A stretch of DNA of 64,000 nt, taken from assembly GCA_947458455.1 (NCBI GenBank), contig CANGYJ010000006.1, forward strand, positions 186,001 to 250,000, in the 5' to 3' direction. Origin of the DNA: Verrucomicrobiaceae bacterium. GTDB taxonomy: Bacteria; Verrucomicrobiota; Verrucomicrobiia; Verrucomicrobiales; Verrucomicrobiaceae. Under the pieces are notes generated by a model, which saw only the letters and a program-made list of their open reading frames with translations, did not search any database and was not told the DNA's origin. Shown here piece by piece: positions 1 through 8,136 of the stretch. The stretch's first letter is position 1; every line of letters starts with the position of its first letter. Both the position numbers and the translations under genes were made by a program.

Positions 1-1
1 C

Positions 2-433
2 ACCGGCGGGCCGGTGACGATCTCCCAGGCCATCCTGCGCAATTTCCTCCGCGTGATCGATTTCATGCCCTTCCTCTACCTCACGGGCTTTTTGAGCTGC
101 CTCTTCACGAAGCGCTTTCAGCGCCTCGGCGATCTCGTGGCAGGCACGGTGATGGTCTATACCGATCCGCCGCCGGTGACGCTGCCCAAGACGACGGTGC
201 ATGCCGAACGCCGCGCCCCGCCCAGACCCTTGAGCCGCGAGGAGCAGGCCGCCCTTCAACAATTCCTCGAACGCGCCCCAAACTGGTCCGACGAGCGTCG
301 CCTGGAGCTCTCCAGCATCCTTCAGCCGCTCACCGAAGCCGTGGGCATGGAGGGCCTGCGCCGTCTGGTGGGCATGGCAATGTGGATTCAAGAGCCGGAG
401 GCCCCAAAACCGCCACCCCCACCTTTTCGCTGA
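2..433 (+). CDS. RDD family membrane protein, C-terminal part (5' end outside window)
   Basis: The reading frame is open from base 2, so the gene begins upstream of the window. The visible part contains the end of an RDD domain: an arginine-rich FLRVIDFMPFLYL segment, one hydrophobic helix, then RFQRLGDLVAGTVMVY, which is the typical RDD ending. A soluble tail of about 85 residues, ending in a proline run, follows. RDD proteins are small inner-membrane proteins of unclear function. In many bacteria they are co-encoded with MoxR ATPases and SpoIIM-like proteins, as here: the next gene starts 3 bases after the stop. The family call is firm; the role is unknown. Confidence 0.85.
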   Translation, partial: TGGPVTISQAILRNFLRVIDFMPFLYLTGFLSCLFTKRFQRLGDLVAGTVMVYTDPPPVTLPKTTVHAERRAPPRPLSREEQAALQQFLERAPNWSDERRLELSSILQPLTEAVGMEGLRRLVGMAMWIQEPEAPKPPPPPFR

Positions 434-436
434 GTC

Positions 437-1408
437 ATGACGCCTGCTCAATTCGAGAAACAAATCGAGCCGCGCTGGCAGAAGCTGGAGCGTCTCATGA
501 ACGACGCCGAGTCCTCGAAGCCGAAGGCGGATGTGGTGGAGCTGCCGGCCACTTTCCGGCAGGTGTGCCATGATCTCAGCGTGGCGCAGCACCGCATGAG
601 CCCGCAGCGTCTCACGCAGAAGCTCAACGACATGGCCATCCGTGGCTACCGCATCCTGGAGCGACGCACGGCAGGTGGGCTGGAGGCCTTCATTCACATG
701 ATGCTCGTCACCTTTCCGCAGCTCGTGCGGAAGGAATGGCGGCTCTTCTGGTGGTGCAGCGCCATCTTTTACATTCCGCTCATCGTGCTCGTCCTGATCA
801 CGCCGCACTACCCCGAGTGGTCGATGGCGCTGCTGGGGGCCGATGGCATGGCCAGCGCCGAGGAGATGTATGGCCACGGCTCCGATCTGGTGGAGACGCT
901 GCGCGGGAAGTTCGGCTCGGACTTCGGGATGTTCTGCTTTTACATCTGGAACAATGTGGGCATCGACTTCAAGACCTTCGCCGGAGGTCTGGCGGGCGGG
1001 GTGGGATCGCTCTTCGTGCTGTTGTTCAACGGGCTGCACTTTGGTGCTTTCGCGGGCTACATCCGCTATGCGGGTGATCCTGAAAGCCTGCTGCTGTGGG
1101 TGAGCGGTCACTCGGCGCTGGAGCTCACCGGCATGGTGATCTCGGCGGTGGCCGGTTTCCGGCTCGGACTCACCGTTTTAAAGCCCGGACGCATGCTGCG
1201 GCGGGATGCGCTGGTGCTCGCGGGCCGTCAGGCGCTGCCGCTGATGCTCGGCGCGGCGATGATGACCTGCTTCGCGGCGGTCATCGAAGGCTTTTGGTCG
1301 CCGAAGCAGTTCGCTCCGGTCATCAAATACAGCTTTGGCATCGTGCAGTGGCTGCTGGTGGCCTCGTTCTTGATCTTCTCAGGCCGAAGGAGGGCGCATG
1401 CGGCTTGA
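437..1408 (+). CDS. SpoIIM/DUF95-like integral membrane protein
   Basis: A 323-residue protein. The soluble N-terminal third includes RMSPQRLTQKLNDMAIRGYR, a pattern usual for DUF95 proteins in MoxR operons. Several membrane helices follow (about residues 110-130, 185-215, 235-250, 270-290 and 300-318), along with the glycine-rich FNGLHFGAF region of the SpoIIM family. The family is related to stage II sporulation protein M, but this organism type is not a spore former; the homologues are thought to act in envelope homeostasis. The 3' end overlaps the next gene by 11 bases, which indicates translational coupling. Confidence 0.85.
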   Translation: MTPAQFEKQIEPRWQKLERLMNDAESSKPKADVVELPATFRQVCHDLSVAQHRMSPQRLTQKLNDMAIRGYRILERRTAGGLEAFIHMMLVTFPQLVRKEWRLFWWCSAIFYIPLIVLVLITPHYPEWSMALLGADGMASAEEMYGHGSDLVETLRGKFGSDFGMFCFYIWNNVGIDFKTFAGGLAGGVGSLFVLLFNGLHFGAFAGYIRYAGDPESLLLWVSGHSALELTGMVISAVAGFRLGLTVLKPGRMLRRDALVLAGRQALPLMLGAAMMTCFAAVIEGFWSPKQFAPVIKYSFGIVQWLLVASFLIFSGRRRAHAA

Positions 1409-2819
1409 GGATGTGACCATCGCGCTGCGTCCACGGCTTCCCTGGGAGGCGGTGGACCTCGGCTGTGCCATGGTGCGGCGGGATCTCGGCCGTGTGCTGG
1501 CGCTTTGGTGCTCCACGGTCTTTCCCGTGTGGGCGCTGATCATCGTGCTGCTGCCCAATGATCCCACCTGGGCCTCGCTCATCATGTGGTGGCTGAAGCC
1601 GCTCTACGACCGCGTGCCACTCTACCACCTCAGCCGCCGTGCCTTTGGCGTGGAGCCGAAGTTTGGCGAGACGCTCAAGCAATGGCCGAAGCTGTGGTTC
1701 ACGAACTTTTTGCCCGCGCTGCTCTGGCGTCGCCTGTCCTTCATCCGCAGCTTTGCCATGCCCGCGCAGATGCTGGAGGGCCTGCGTGGCTCCGCCGTGC
1801 GGAAGCGTGTCAAAACGCTGGCCGTGGATGGCGGCGGCAGCGGCATGATGGTGACCTACGCCTTCCTGAAACTGGAGATCGTGCTGCTCATCGGCCTGCT
1901 CTTCACCACCTACGGCTTCCTGCCGGAATCGTGGGAGCCAGATTGGAGTGCACTTTTTGAAGCTCCCGATGCCGTCGGTCTCGACCGCACACCTTTCGTC
2001 TGGTGGTATGTGAGCTGCTACATGCTCGCCATGACCGTGGTGGAGCCCTTTTACGTTGGCGCGGGCTTTGGCCTCTATCTGAACTGCCGCACCCGCATCG
2101 AGGGCTGGGATGTGGAGCTGGCCTTCCGCAAGCTCGCCGCCCGTCTCACCACGCCGGTGATGGCGCTGCTGGCCTTTGGCTTCCTGTTCACCAGCACGGT
2201 CATGGCGGAGGATGTGAGCAAGGTGACCGAGGAGGTGCTGAAGAGCCCTGACTTCGAGGTTCACAAGGTGAAGACCTGGGAGTTCGTGCCGGACAAGATC
2301 GACCTCGGTGAAGCTCCCAAAGGGGATTTCAGCGCCATCGCCGCCATCGGCCAGATTCTCTTTTGGGGTGTCATCATTGCCGCCGTGGTCGCGTTGATCG
2401 TTTACCTCGTGAAGAACCTCCAGGTCTTCGCTTTCCGAGCAAAGGACGAGGTCCAGTTTGAAGCGCCGAAGGTCGTCATGGGCATGCAGATCACCCGTGA
2501 AAGCCTGCCCGATGACATCCTCGCCGCCGCGATGGCCGCCTGGGATGCGGGAAATGCCCGTGAAGCACTCAGCCTGCTCTATCGCGGCTCGCTTTCCTGG
2601 CTCGTCACCCAGCGCCGCGTGCCCATCCGCGATAGCGACACCGAGGAGGACTGCCTCTCGCACGTCGCCCGGCATGCGCAGCAGCCCGAAGCGGCCTTCT
2701 TCCATCAACTCACCGGGGCGTGGATCCAAACCGCCTACGCCACCCTTCCCGTCACTCGCGATGAAGTGATGCACCTTTGCGCCCGCTGGCCTTTCGCGGG
2801 GAAAGGAGGCGCGGCATGA
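1398..2819 (+). CDS. Multi-pass membrane protein with DUF4129-like C-terminal domain
   Basis: A 473-residue protein. Hydrophobic segments lie near residues 28-48, 150-172, 203-228, 250-272 and 318-343. The cytoplasmic C-terminus (about 385-450) has the DUF4129 pattern AWDAGNAREALSLLYRGSLS, followed by a late SDTEEDCL segment. DUF4129 domains are commonly found in MoxR/DUF58 operons and are suspected to connect an envelope or transglutaminase-like system to the ATPase. The ATG at 1398 lies inside the end of the previous gene, and the stop overlaps the next start as ATGA. No enzymatic motif is visible, and the function is unknown. Confidence 0.75.
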   Translation: MRLEDVTIALRPRLPWEAVDLGCAMVRRDLGRVLALWCSTVFPVWALIIVLLPNDPTWASLIMWWLKPLYDRVPLYHLSRRAFGVEPKFGETLKQWPKLWFTNFLPALLWRRLSFIRSFAMPAQMLEGLRGSAVRKRVKTLAVDGGGSGMMVTYAFLKLEIVLLIGLLFTTYGFLPESWEPDWSALFEAPDAVGLDRTPFVWWYVSCYMLAMTVVEPFYVGAGFGLYLNCRTRIEGWDVELAFRKLAARLTTPVMALLAFGFLFTSTVMAEDVSKVTEEVLKSPDFEVHKVKTWEFVPDKIDLGEAPKGDFSAIAAIGQILFWGVIIAAVVALIVYLVKNLQVFAFRAKDEVQFEAPKVVMGMQITRESLPDDILAAAMAAWDAGNAREALSLLYRGSLSWLVTQRRVPIRDSDTEEDCLSHVARHAQQPEAAFFHQLTGAWIQTAYATLPVTRDEVMHLCARWPFAGKGGAA

Positions 2820-4207
2820 GAAGCCTGGAGCCAATCCAAGTGATGCGGGCACTCCTGCCCGCAGTCATTCGCCGCTTCGTCCTGTGCTCGTTGCTTTTCC
2901 TCCTCAGTGCCTGCGATGGCCACTGGGAAGAGGTCGAAAAGGTCACCGGCTACCGTGGCAAGGCTCGCGTGAATCCCTTCCTCGCAGCGGAGCGAGTGCT
3001 TGATGAGCTGGGGCATGAGGCGGAGCGGAAGTTGTATCTCTCGAAGATGCCCGATGATGACGCCGTCATGTTCCTCTCGGCCGAAGGCGGGCTTTCCGAA
3101 GGGCGCACGAAGCAGGTCCTCGATTGGGTGGATAGCGGTGGGCATCTCGTTTACTGCCTCGGCGGCACCCGCAGCTACAACGACCACGCCACCGGCCTCG
3201 AACTCGGCATGCGAGTGCTCAACGAGGTTCTCGTCGAGGAAGGCGATCCCCTGCTCCGCGATCTCGGTATCAAGGTGAAGAAGTGGGACCCCGAAAACAT
3301 CGAGCAAGCCCTCAAGAAGTTTGGGAAGAGCTTTGAGGTCGAAGAGACCAAGAAGGACGACAAAGACAAAAAGGATACCCAAGGGTCCTCCAAGGCTGAG
3401 GAAGAGCTCAAGAAGCTTTCGGTCGATGGCAAGGATGTCCGCGAGACGATGAAAAAGGTCGGCAATCTCATCGAGCAGGTCGTGAATGATCAGATGGCGG
3501 AGTTTAACCTGCGCTGGCGGGGCCAGGAGTATCATGTGAAGCTCGCTGGCTTCCTTTCGATGGAACTCGACCGCAAGCTCACCCGCGATGAATTCGTCGT
3601 CGGGACCACCAAGACCGCCGCTGCGCTGCATCTCATCCGTGGCGGTGGCCGCATCACGGTGCTCACGCATGCGCGGCCCTTCCGCAATCGCTGGCTCGGC
3701 GAGCACGATCACGCCCGCTGGCTCTCCGCCCTCGTCGGCGAGGACGATGTGCATCAGGTGCATTTCGTCGCAGCCGCCACGGGGAGCTTTTGGTCGCTGC
3801 TCTGGGACCACGGCTGGATGGCCATCCTCACCCTCGCCGCCTGCATCGCCTTCTGGCTGTGGCGACACATGCCCCGCTTCGGCCCGCTGGAAAAAGTCGA
3901 ACTCGACGAGACGCGACACTTTGCCAGCCATATCGCCGCGCTCGGCCAGTTCTTCTGGCGCATGCGCCGTCCCGATGTGCTCGTGCAGGCCGCCCGCGAG
4001 GCCGTGTGGGAAAAGCTGCGCCAGCATCACAGCGGCCTCGAAGTCCACACCCGCCCGCTCAGCGACACCCTCGCCGCCAGCATCGCCGAATGCTGTGAAA
4101 TCCCGCTTCAACGCGTCCAGGACGCCTTCCACATGCCCGCCCCGCATCAGGCTCACCATTTCATTCCCCTCATGCGGGATCTGCAAACGATGCGGAGCAT
4201 GCTTTGA
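2816..4207 (+). CDS. DUF4350-like lipoprotein with one membrane anchor
   Basis: The ATG at 2816 forms ATGA with the preceding stop, which is a better start than the upstream in-frame TTG at 2777. The predicted 463-residue protein begins with a signal peptide ending in a lipobox-like LLSAC, so the cysteine is probably lipid-modified. The next 300 residues resemble DUF4350: an AVMFLSAEGGLSEG segment, a GGHLVYCLGG strand, and a later GGGRITVLTHARPFRNRWLG segment. A charged, lysine-rich insert lies around residues 170-215. A membrane helix near residue 340 (WMAILTLAACIAFWLW) precedes a helical cytoplasmic tail. It belongs to the MoxR operon. The exact role is unknown. Confidence 0.7.
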   Translation: MRSLEPIQVMRALLPAVIRRFVLCSLLFLLSACDGHWEEVEKVTGYRGKARVNPFLAAERVLDELGHEAERKLYLSKMPDDDAVMFLSAEGGLSEGRTKQVLDWVDSGGHLVYCLGGTRSYNDHATGLELGMRVLNEVLVEEGDPLLRDLGIKVKKWDPENIEQALKKFGKSFEVEETKKDDKDKKDTQGSSKAEEELKKLSVDGKDVRETMKKVGNLIEQVVNDQMAEFNLRWRGQEYHVKLAGFLSMELDRKLTRDEFVVGTTKTAAALHLIRGGGRITVLTHARPFRNRWLGEHDHARWLSALVGEDDVHQVHFVAAATGSFWSLLWDHGWMAILTLAACIAFWLWRHMPRFGPLEKVELDETRHFASHIAALGQFFWRMRRPDVLVQAAREAVWEKLRQHHSGLEVHTRPLSDTLAASIAECCEIPLQRVQDAFHMPAPHQAHHFIPLMRDLQTMRSML

Positions 4208-4266
4208 ACATCGAACATCGAACATCGAACATTGAACAGCGAACATTGAAAAACTGAGAACCGAGA
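4204..4266 (+). repeat. Perfect 7-bp-period repeat in the leader of moxR
   Basis: Nine consecutive heptamers run from the stop of the previous gene to just before the moxR start. The first units are TTGAACA and TCGAACA (three copies), then variants ending in ACTGAGA and ACCGAGA. The phase of 7 never slips over 63 bases. Similar heptads occur at 14358, 33040, 38638, 40994 and inside the S23 element ends. Confidence 0.9.
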
Positions 4267-4273
4267 ACAAACC

Positions 4274-5365
4274 ATGAACGATCCCGCCTTCCCACCTCCG
4301 CCGCCTTACACGCCACCCGCGCCGAGCTATGCGCCGCCCGTGCAAAGCTACGAGCCGCCGCCTGCGCCGCCTGTTTATGTGCCGCCACCCGTCAGCTACG
4401 CGCCGCCGGTGGTGCCCACGAGCACGTCCACGATGCACGCCATCCGCCAGGCGGTGGGTCAGGTCTTTGTGGGACAAGATGAAGTCGTGCATCAAGTGCT
4501 CGCCGCCTTGCTGGCCGGAGGTCATGTGCTGCTCGAAGGCAAGCCAGGCCTCGGCAAAACCCATCTCGTGCTCGCTTTGGCCCACACCTTTGGTGGAAAC
4601 TTCCGCCGCATCCAGTTCACGCCGGATTTGATGCCCTCCGATGTCACCGGCCACACGCTCTTTGATCTCAGCAGCCAGACCTTCCGCGTGCGTCGTGGAC
4701 CCGTCTTCGCCAATCTCCTCCTCGCCGATGAAATCAACCGCGCCCCGGCAAAGACGCAATCCGCCCTGCTCGAGGTGATGCAGGAGGCCCAAGTGACCAT
4801 CGACGGCGAAAGCCACGCTTTGCAGCCGCCTTTCATGACCTTCGCCACGCAAAACCCCATCGAACAAGAAGGCACCTATCCCCTGCCCGAGGCCCAGCTC
4901 GACCGTTTCCTGCTCAAGGTGCTCATCGACTATCCCGAGAGCCAGCATGAGGCCTGGATCGTCAAAGCCGTGGCCTCCAAAGCCGGTGGCAGCGGCCTTT
5001 CCGCCGGTGCCGTGACCACCGTCTGCACGCCTGAGGACATCTTGAACGCCCAAGCCGAAGCCGCCGCCGTGCACGCGGTAGAACCGGTGGTCGATTACGC
5101 CGTGAACATCGTCCGCGCCACGCGGCAGCACAGCGCCATCAGCCTCGGGGCTGGCACGCGTGGAGCCATCAGCCTCGTCCGCGTCGCTAAATCCTACGCC
5201 CTGCTCGAAGGACGCGGCTACATCACCCCAGGCGATGTGAAACGCGCCGTCCTGCCCGTCCTCCGCCACCGTGTCCAGCTCTCCCCTGAGATCGCCATCA
5301 CCGGTCAAACCGTGGATGACATGCTCAATGCCGTCGTGCGCACAGTGGAAGCACCGCGTGGGTAA
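4274..5365 (+). CDS. MoxR-family AAA+ ATPase
   Basis: A 363-residue ATPase. Walker A is GKPGLGKT at about residues 89-96, Walker B is LLLADEINR at about 148-156, and the sensor region FATQNPIEQEGTYPLPEAQLD is typical of the MoxR subgroup. MoxR proteins act as chaperone-like ATPases that mature metalloenzymes or envelope complexes, usually with a vWA-containing DUF58 partner. The first 50 residues are an unusual proline and tyrosine-rich extension with repeated APSYAPP-type units, absent from most MoxR proteins. The gene follows the RDD, SpoIIM, DUF4129 and DUF4350 genes. No DUF58 gene follows it in this window, so that partner must lie upstream or elsewhere. Confidence 0.93.
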   Translation: MNDPAFPPPPPYTPPAPSYAPPVQSYEPPPAPPVYVPPPVSYAPPVVPTSTSTMHAIRQAVGQVFVGQDEVVHQVLAALLAGGHVLLEGKPGLGKTHLVLALAHTFGGNFRRIQFTPDLMPSDVTGHTLFDLSSQTFRVRRGPVFANLLLADEINRAPAKTQSALLEVMQEAQVTIDGESHALQPPFMTFATQNPIEQEGTYPLPEAQLDRFLLKVLIDYPESQHEAWIVKAVASKAGGSGLSAGAVTTVCTPEDILNAQAEAAAVHAVEPVVDYAVNIVRATRQHSAISLGAGTRGAISLVRVAKSYALLEGRGYITPGDVKRAVLPVLRHRVQLSPEIAITGQTVDDMLNAVVRTVEAPRG

Positions 5366-5438
5366 GCGTTTTGACTTTGAACAACCGAACGCCTTTGTGC
5401 TGAGTGTGGAATGGGCAGCAGCTTGATGCGCCGCCTTG

Positions 5439-5515
5439 GGCAAACTGACGTTTGCCGCTACGAATTCACTGGAAGCTACCTCGTCGTGGAAGTCGTCAGA
5501 CTTCCCCACGACTCG
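5439..5515. repeat. Two REP-like palindromes between moxR and purQ
   Basis: The gap between the convergent moxR and purQ genes holds two hairpins. GGCAAAC-TGAC-GTTTGCC (5439-5456) is a perfect 7-bp stem with a 4-base loop. At 5480-5515, CTCGTCGTGGAAGTC pairs with GACTTCCCCACGACTCG around a GTCA loop, with one bulged base. Neither has a clear T-tract, so they look more like REP elements than simple terminators, although they could end transcription from both sides. Confidence 0.7.
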
Positions 5516-5549
5516 CCAAGTTCGTCCATGATTCCTCAGCGGCCCACTC

Positions 5550-6260
5550 TCACGCCATCGCCTCGGCGACGGACTTGAACATGTAATAACCCCAGCCGTG
5601 GTCGGCATCACCCTTCCAATCGGGATCGTAGTGCTGGCCACGGAACAGGAAGCGCTCGGGATGCGGCATGAGGCCGAAGACGCGGCCGGTGTCGTCTTGA
5701 AGACCCGCGATTCCCTGGGTGGAGCCGTTGACGTTGGTCGAGTAAAGCAGCGCAGCGTGGCCAGACTTCACATACTTCACGGCGTCATCGCCTTCGGTAA
5801 CGAGGCGGCCTTCAGCATGGGCAATGGGTAGCTCAAACTGCTCGGGAAGCTTGGAGAGATAGGGGCTGGGCTTGGCACTGGTCTTCTTCAATCCCACCCA
5901 CTGGCACATGAAACGGCCGCTGGTGTTGTGGATGAGGCTGCCTTTGGGCAGAAGCTCGAGCTGGGTGAGGATCTGGAAGCCGTTGCAGATGCCCATGGCA
6001 TAGCCGCCACTGGCGACGAAGGACTTCAACCGATCCCCCAGCTTCGATTTGGTGATGAGCTGGGCGATGCGGCCGGACATGACGTAATCCCCGTAGCTGA
6101 AACCGCCGGAGAAAACGACCATCTGGGCCTTGTCGAGCGAGCCAGCCTCCAGCAGCGCCACGGGGAGCACCTCGGTGGTAAACCCGGCAGCCTCAAGGGC
6201 GCGGGAGGTTTCGGCGTCGCAGTTCGTTCCGGGAAATTTGATCAGCAGGGCGTGGGGCAT
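5550..6260 (-). CDS. purQ: Phosphoribosylformylglycinamidine synthase subunit PurQ
   Basis: A 236-residue class I glutamine amidotransferase that supplies ammonia to PurL in step four of purine biosynthesis. The N-terminal LLIKFPGTNCDAETSRAL motif is typical of PurQ. The nucleophile cysteine lies in MGICNGFQIL (about residue 92), and the His-Glu pair lies in LMPHPERFL near residue 216. The length matches the stand-alone small subunit of the PurSLQ type. No purS or purL is nearby. The ATG at 6260 is the only sensible start. The gene converges with the moxR operon. Confidence 0.96.
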   Translation of the reverse strand: MPHALLIKFPGTNCDAETSRALEAAGFTTEVLPVALLEAGSLDKAQMVVFSGGFSYGDYVMSGRIAQLITKSKLGDRLKSFVASGGYAMGICNGFQILTQLELLPKGSLIHNTSGRFMCQWVGLKKTSAKPSPYLSKLPEQFELPIAHAEGRLVTEGDDAVKYVKSGHAALLYSTNVNGSTQGIAGLQDDTGRVFGLMPHPERFLFRGQHYDPDWKGDADHGWGYYMFKSVAEAMA

Positions 6261-6495
6261 GGGAAAGGGCGGGCTTCCTTTATGGCGATGCTGGCGGGAG
6301 GGTCAAGGCGGGGCCTTTAAACTTCAACAATCAGCAATCGGAGTTCATCAATCGATATTCCGACTCTGGCGAACCCTCGAACCGCAAATTTCTGAATGAC
6401 GCTGGCTGATTGATACGCTTCGCTTCCCTTCGGGCTGCCTGCGGCAGTCTGTCTCGCTGCGCTCGGCTGTTGATGTTTCAAAGCACCCAAGCAAA

Positions 6496-6532
6496 CCAAA
6501 ACCCCGCCGCGAGGTTCGCGGACGGGGTTTTG
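6496..6532 (-). terminator. Strong hairpin terminator downstream of rpmF
   Basis: CCAAAACCCCG pairs with CGGGGTTTTGG, and an inner CGCGA/TCGCG stem closes on a GGT loop. On the minus strand the stem ends in GGGGTTTTGGTTTG, suitable for terminating yceD-rpmF. The symmetry means it could also work for the plus strand. The rest of 6261-6569 has no gene; it includes a low-complexity CTTCG/CGGCAG-rich stretch at 6415-6475. Confidence 0.75.
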
Positions 6533-6569
6533 GAAAAGAGGGAGATCGGGAGGCCGATCCGACTCGGAA

Positions 6570-6758
6570 TTATGCCTCGCCAGCGACCTTGCTGATGACC
6601 TGACGGCCACGGTAATAACCGCAGGACGGACAGGCGACGTGTCCGGGGACGGTGCTGCCGCACTCAGGGCAAGATTTGAGGGTCGGCGCTGTCCAGCGGC
6701 TAGCGCCTTGACGCTTGCGTTGGCGGCTCTTGGATTGTCTGCGCTTCGGATTGGCCAT
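6570..6758 (-). CDS. rpmF: 50S ribosomal protein L32
   Basis: A 62-residue basic protein beginning MANPKRRQSKSRQRKR, with a zinc-ribbon pair CPECG and CPSCG separated by about 13 residues. Both are hallmarks of the zinc-binding C+ type of L32. It lies 18 bases downstream of the yceD homologue, the conserved arrangement in which the rRNA accumulation factor and L32 are co-transcribed. A strong terminator follows at 6496-6532. Confidence 0.97.
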   Translation of the reverse strand: MANPKRRQSKSRQRKRQGASRWTAPTLKSCPECGSTVPGHVACPSCGYYRGRQVISKVAGEA

Positions 6759-6776
6759 GGGGGAGGATTCGGAGGT

Positions 6777-7256
6777 TTAATTGAGTTGGTTCAGAGCATC
6801 CCAAGCGGCGCGGGCCGCGTTTTCATTCTCCACCGCGACTGTTTCAGGCGCGGGTTCAAACTTTCCTTCGGCGGGGCACTGGCGGGGACGGACGTTTCCG
6901 TCCTCGCAGCGGGGGTAGCTCGGAAGGGCGACGAGAGTATCTTCCCGGATGGTATCCGTCAAGTTGATCATTCCATTCGTCTCAACAGGAATCTCGGCGA
7001 GGTAGTTTTCCATCACCAGACGGAACTCGAAGGGCTCTAGGCAGCAGCCGCACTCCAGCCGGAAGAGGGCCTCCAGGCGGCCGGTGATGATAATATCCTC
7101 CGCGTCCTTCTCCAGATGGAGCTGATAGGTAAGGGGCGAGAGGGGCTGGACGGTGTCTTCGGGCGAAAGGTCGAAAAACGAGGGCTGCTCGCAGCCGGAG
7201 ATGTCCTTGCCTTCCGCAGAGAGGTTTCGCAGATCGATGTGAAACGGATGATGCAT
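6777..7256 (-). CDS. yceD: YceD/DUF177 large-subunit rRNA accumulation protein
   Basis: The start is placed at ATG 7256 (MHHPFHIDLRNL); an upstream TTG at 7292 would add residues not typical of the family. The protein is 159 residues, acidic, with the family's cysteine motif in FRLECGCCLEPFEF and another cysteine at PRYPRC-like positions further on. YceD proteins bind or stabilise 23S rRNA precursors in bacteria and are nearly always encoded directly before rpmF, as here. The SHD1-like secreted protein gene lies 43 bases upstream on the same strand, so the three may be co-transcribed. Confidence 0.88.
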   Translation of the reverse strand: MHHPFHIDLRNLSAEGKDISGCEQPSFFDLSPEDTVQPLSPLTYQLHLEKDAEDIIITGRLEALFRLECGCCLEPFEFRLVMENYLAEIPVETNGMINLTDTIREDTLVALPSYPRCEDGNVRPRQCPAEGKFEPAPETVAVENENAARAAWDALNQLN

Positions 7257-7299
7257 GGCGGGATGATAGCGCGGGAGCAGCCCGGCTGGCAATCACGGA

Positions 7300-8094
7300 T
7301 CAGCGATCCAAGACGATGCCGCTGTGAAAATTGGCGTTGGCCAAGGTCTTAAAGTCGCGGTCGATGACGGAGGGTGCCGTGAAGGCCAGGGCAGCCTGAG
7401 CGTGCTTCTCATTGCCGTCCGGCGTGCAATCCACATGCTGGATGACGCCTGCAGCATTCATCACGATGAAAATGTAGCCGTATTCACGAGCGCCATCGCG
7501 ATAGTTCGTGCCTTGAAAGTAGGAGAGGCGCACCTCCGGCGTGGTCTGCTCGAATTTGCCCTGCGCCCGCAGATTCACCTCCCACTCCAGTTTTTGCATG
7601 ACGTAAAGGCGGTCGTCACTCCCGGAGGCGGCCTCTTTGCCGAGGGTGATCATGACGGCCTTCGCCCCAATGAGGTCACGCTTCACCTCGCGGCTCTGGA
7701 GGGTGATGTTGTAAGCGATATCGATGGTGCGATAGCCGCCGTCTGCACCACCGCGGCTGCTTTTGGCGCTGCGGATGCTGCTGGTAAGGGAAAACTTCGG
7801 CCCACCGGTGACAGGCGCAGCTGGTGCGGGGGCCGCCGGAGCCTGAGCGGCCATCTCAGGGTGGGCGGCGGCCCAGAAGTCGATGTAGTTTTGATCCTCT
7901 TTGCAAAGAGTCGCCCGAGGCACTTGGATCGTGCTGGCATCATCTTTTTTGCGCAGCACCACGACGGGACCGTTCACAGCGGCCAGCTCCGCCTCCAACA
8001 GCGTGCCCGCCGTGCTCACAAAGAAACGCGTCTCCGCCCGGCCAAGGGCGGCCAGCAGCAAGAGCGTGAGCAATGGAATAAAACGAAAACGCAT
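7300..8094 (-). CDS. Secreted protein with SHD1-like N-terminal domain
   Basis: The ATG at 8094 gives a signal peptide (RFRFIPLLTLLLLAALGRA). Residues 24-72 resemble the SLA1-homology-1 (SHD1) domain frequent in Planctomycetes and Verrucomicrobia: a strand-rich segment ending in IQVPRATLCKEDQNYI. An Ala/Pro linker (about 85-98) leads to a C-terminal domain of about 165 residues with no recognised motif. It is probably periplasmic or surface exposed. It may be co-transcribed with yceD and rpmF, although no functional link is known. Confidence 0.7.
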   Translation of the reverse strand: MRFRFIPLLTLLLLAALGRAETRFFVSTAGTLLEAELAAVNGPVVVLRKKDDASTIQVPRATLCKEDQNYIDFWAAAHPEMAAQAPAAPAPAAPVTGGPKFSLTSSIRSAKSSRGGADGGYRTIDIAYNITLQSREVKRDLIGAKAVMITLGKEAASGSDDRLYVMQKLEWEVNLRAQGKFEQTTPEVRLSYFQGTNYRDGAREYGYIFIVMNAAGVIQHVDCTPDGNEKHAQAALAFTAPSVIDRDFKTLANANFHSGIVLDR

Positions 8095-8136
8095 GGTCAA
8101 ATTACGCCATGAGCAGGCGGCTGTTGCAAGCCTTCA

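Noticed and set aside
2735-5641. A 968-codon open frame on the minus strand over the MoxR operon
   Set aside because: It opposes four recognised genes and shows no domain. It is a GC-bias shadow.
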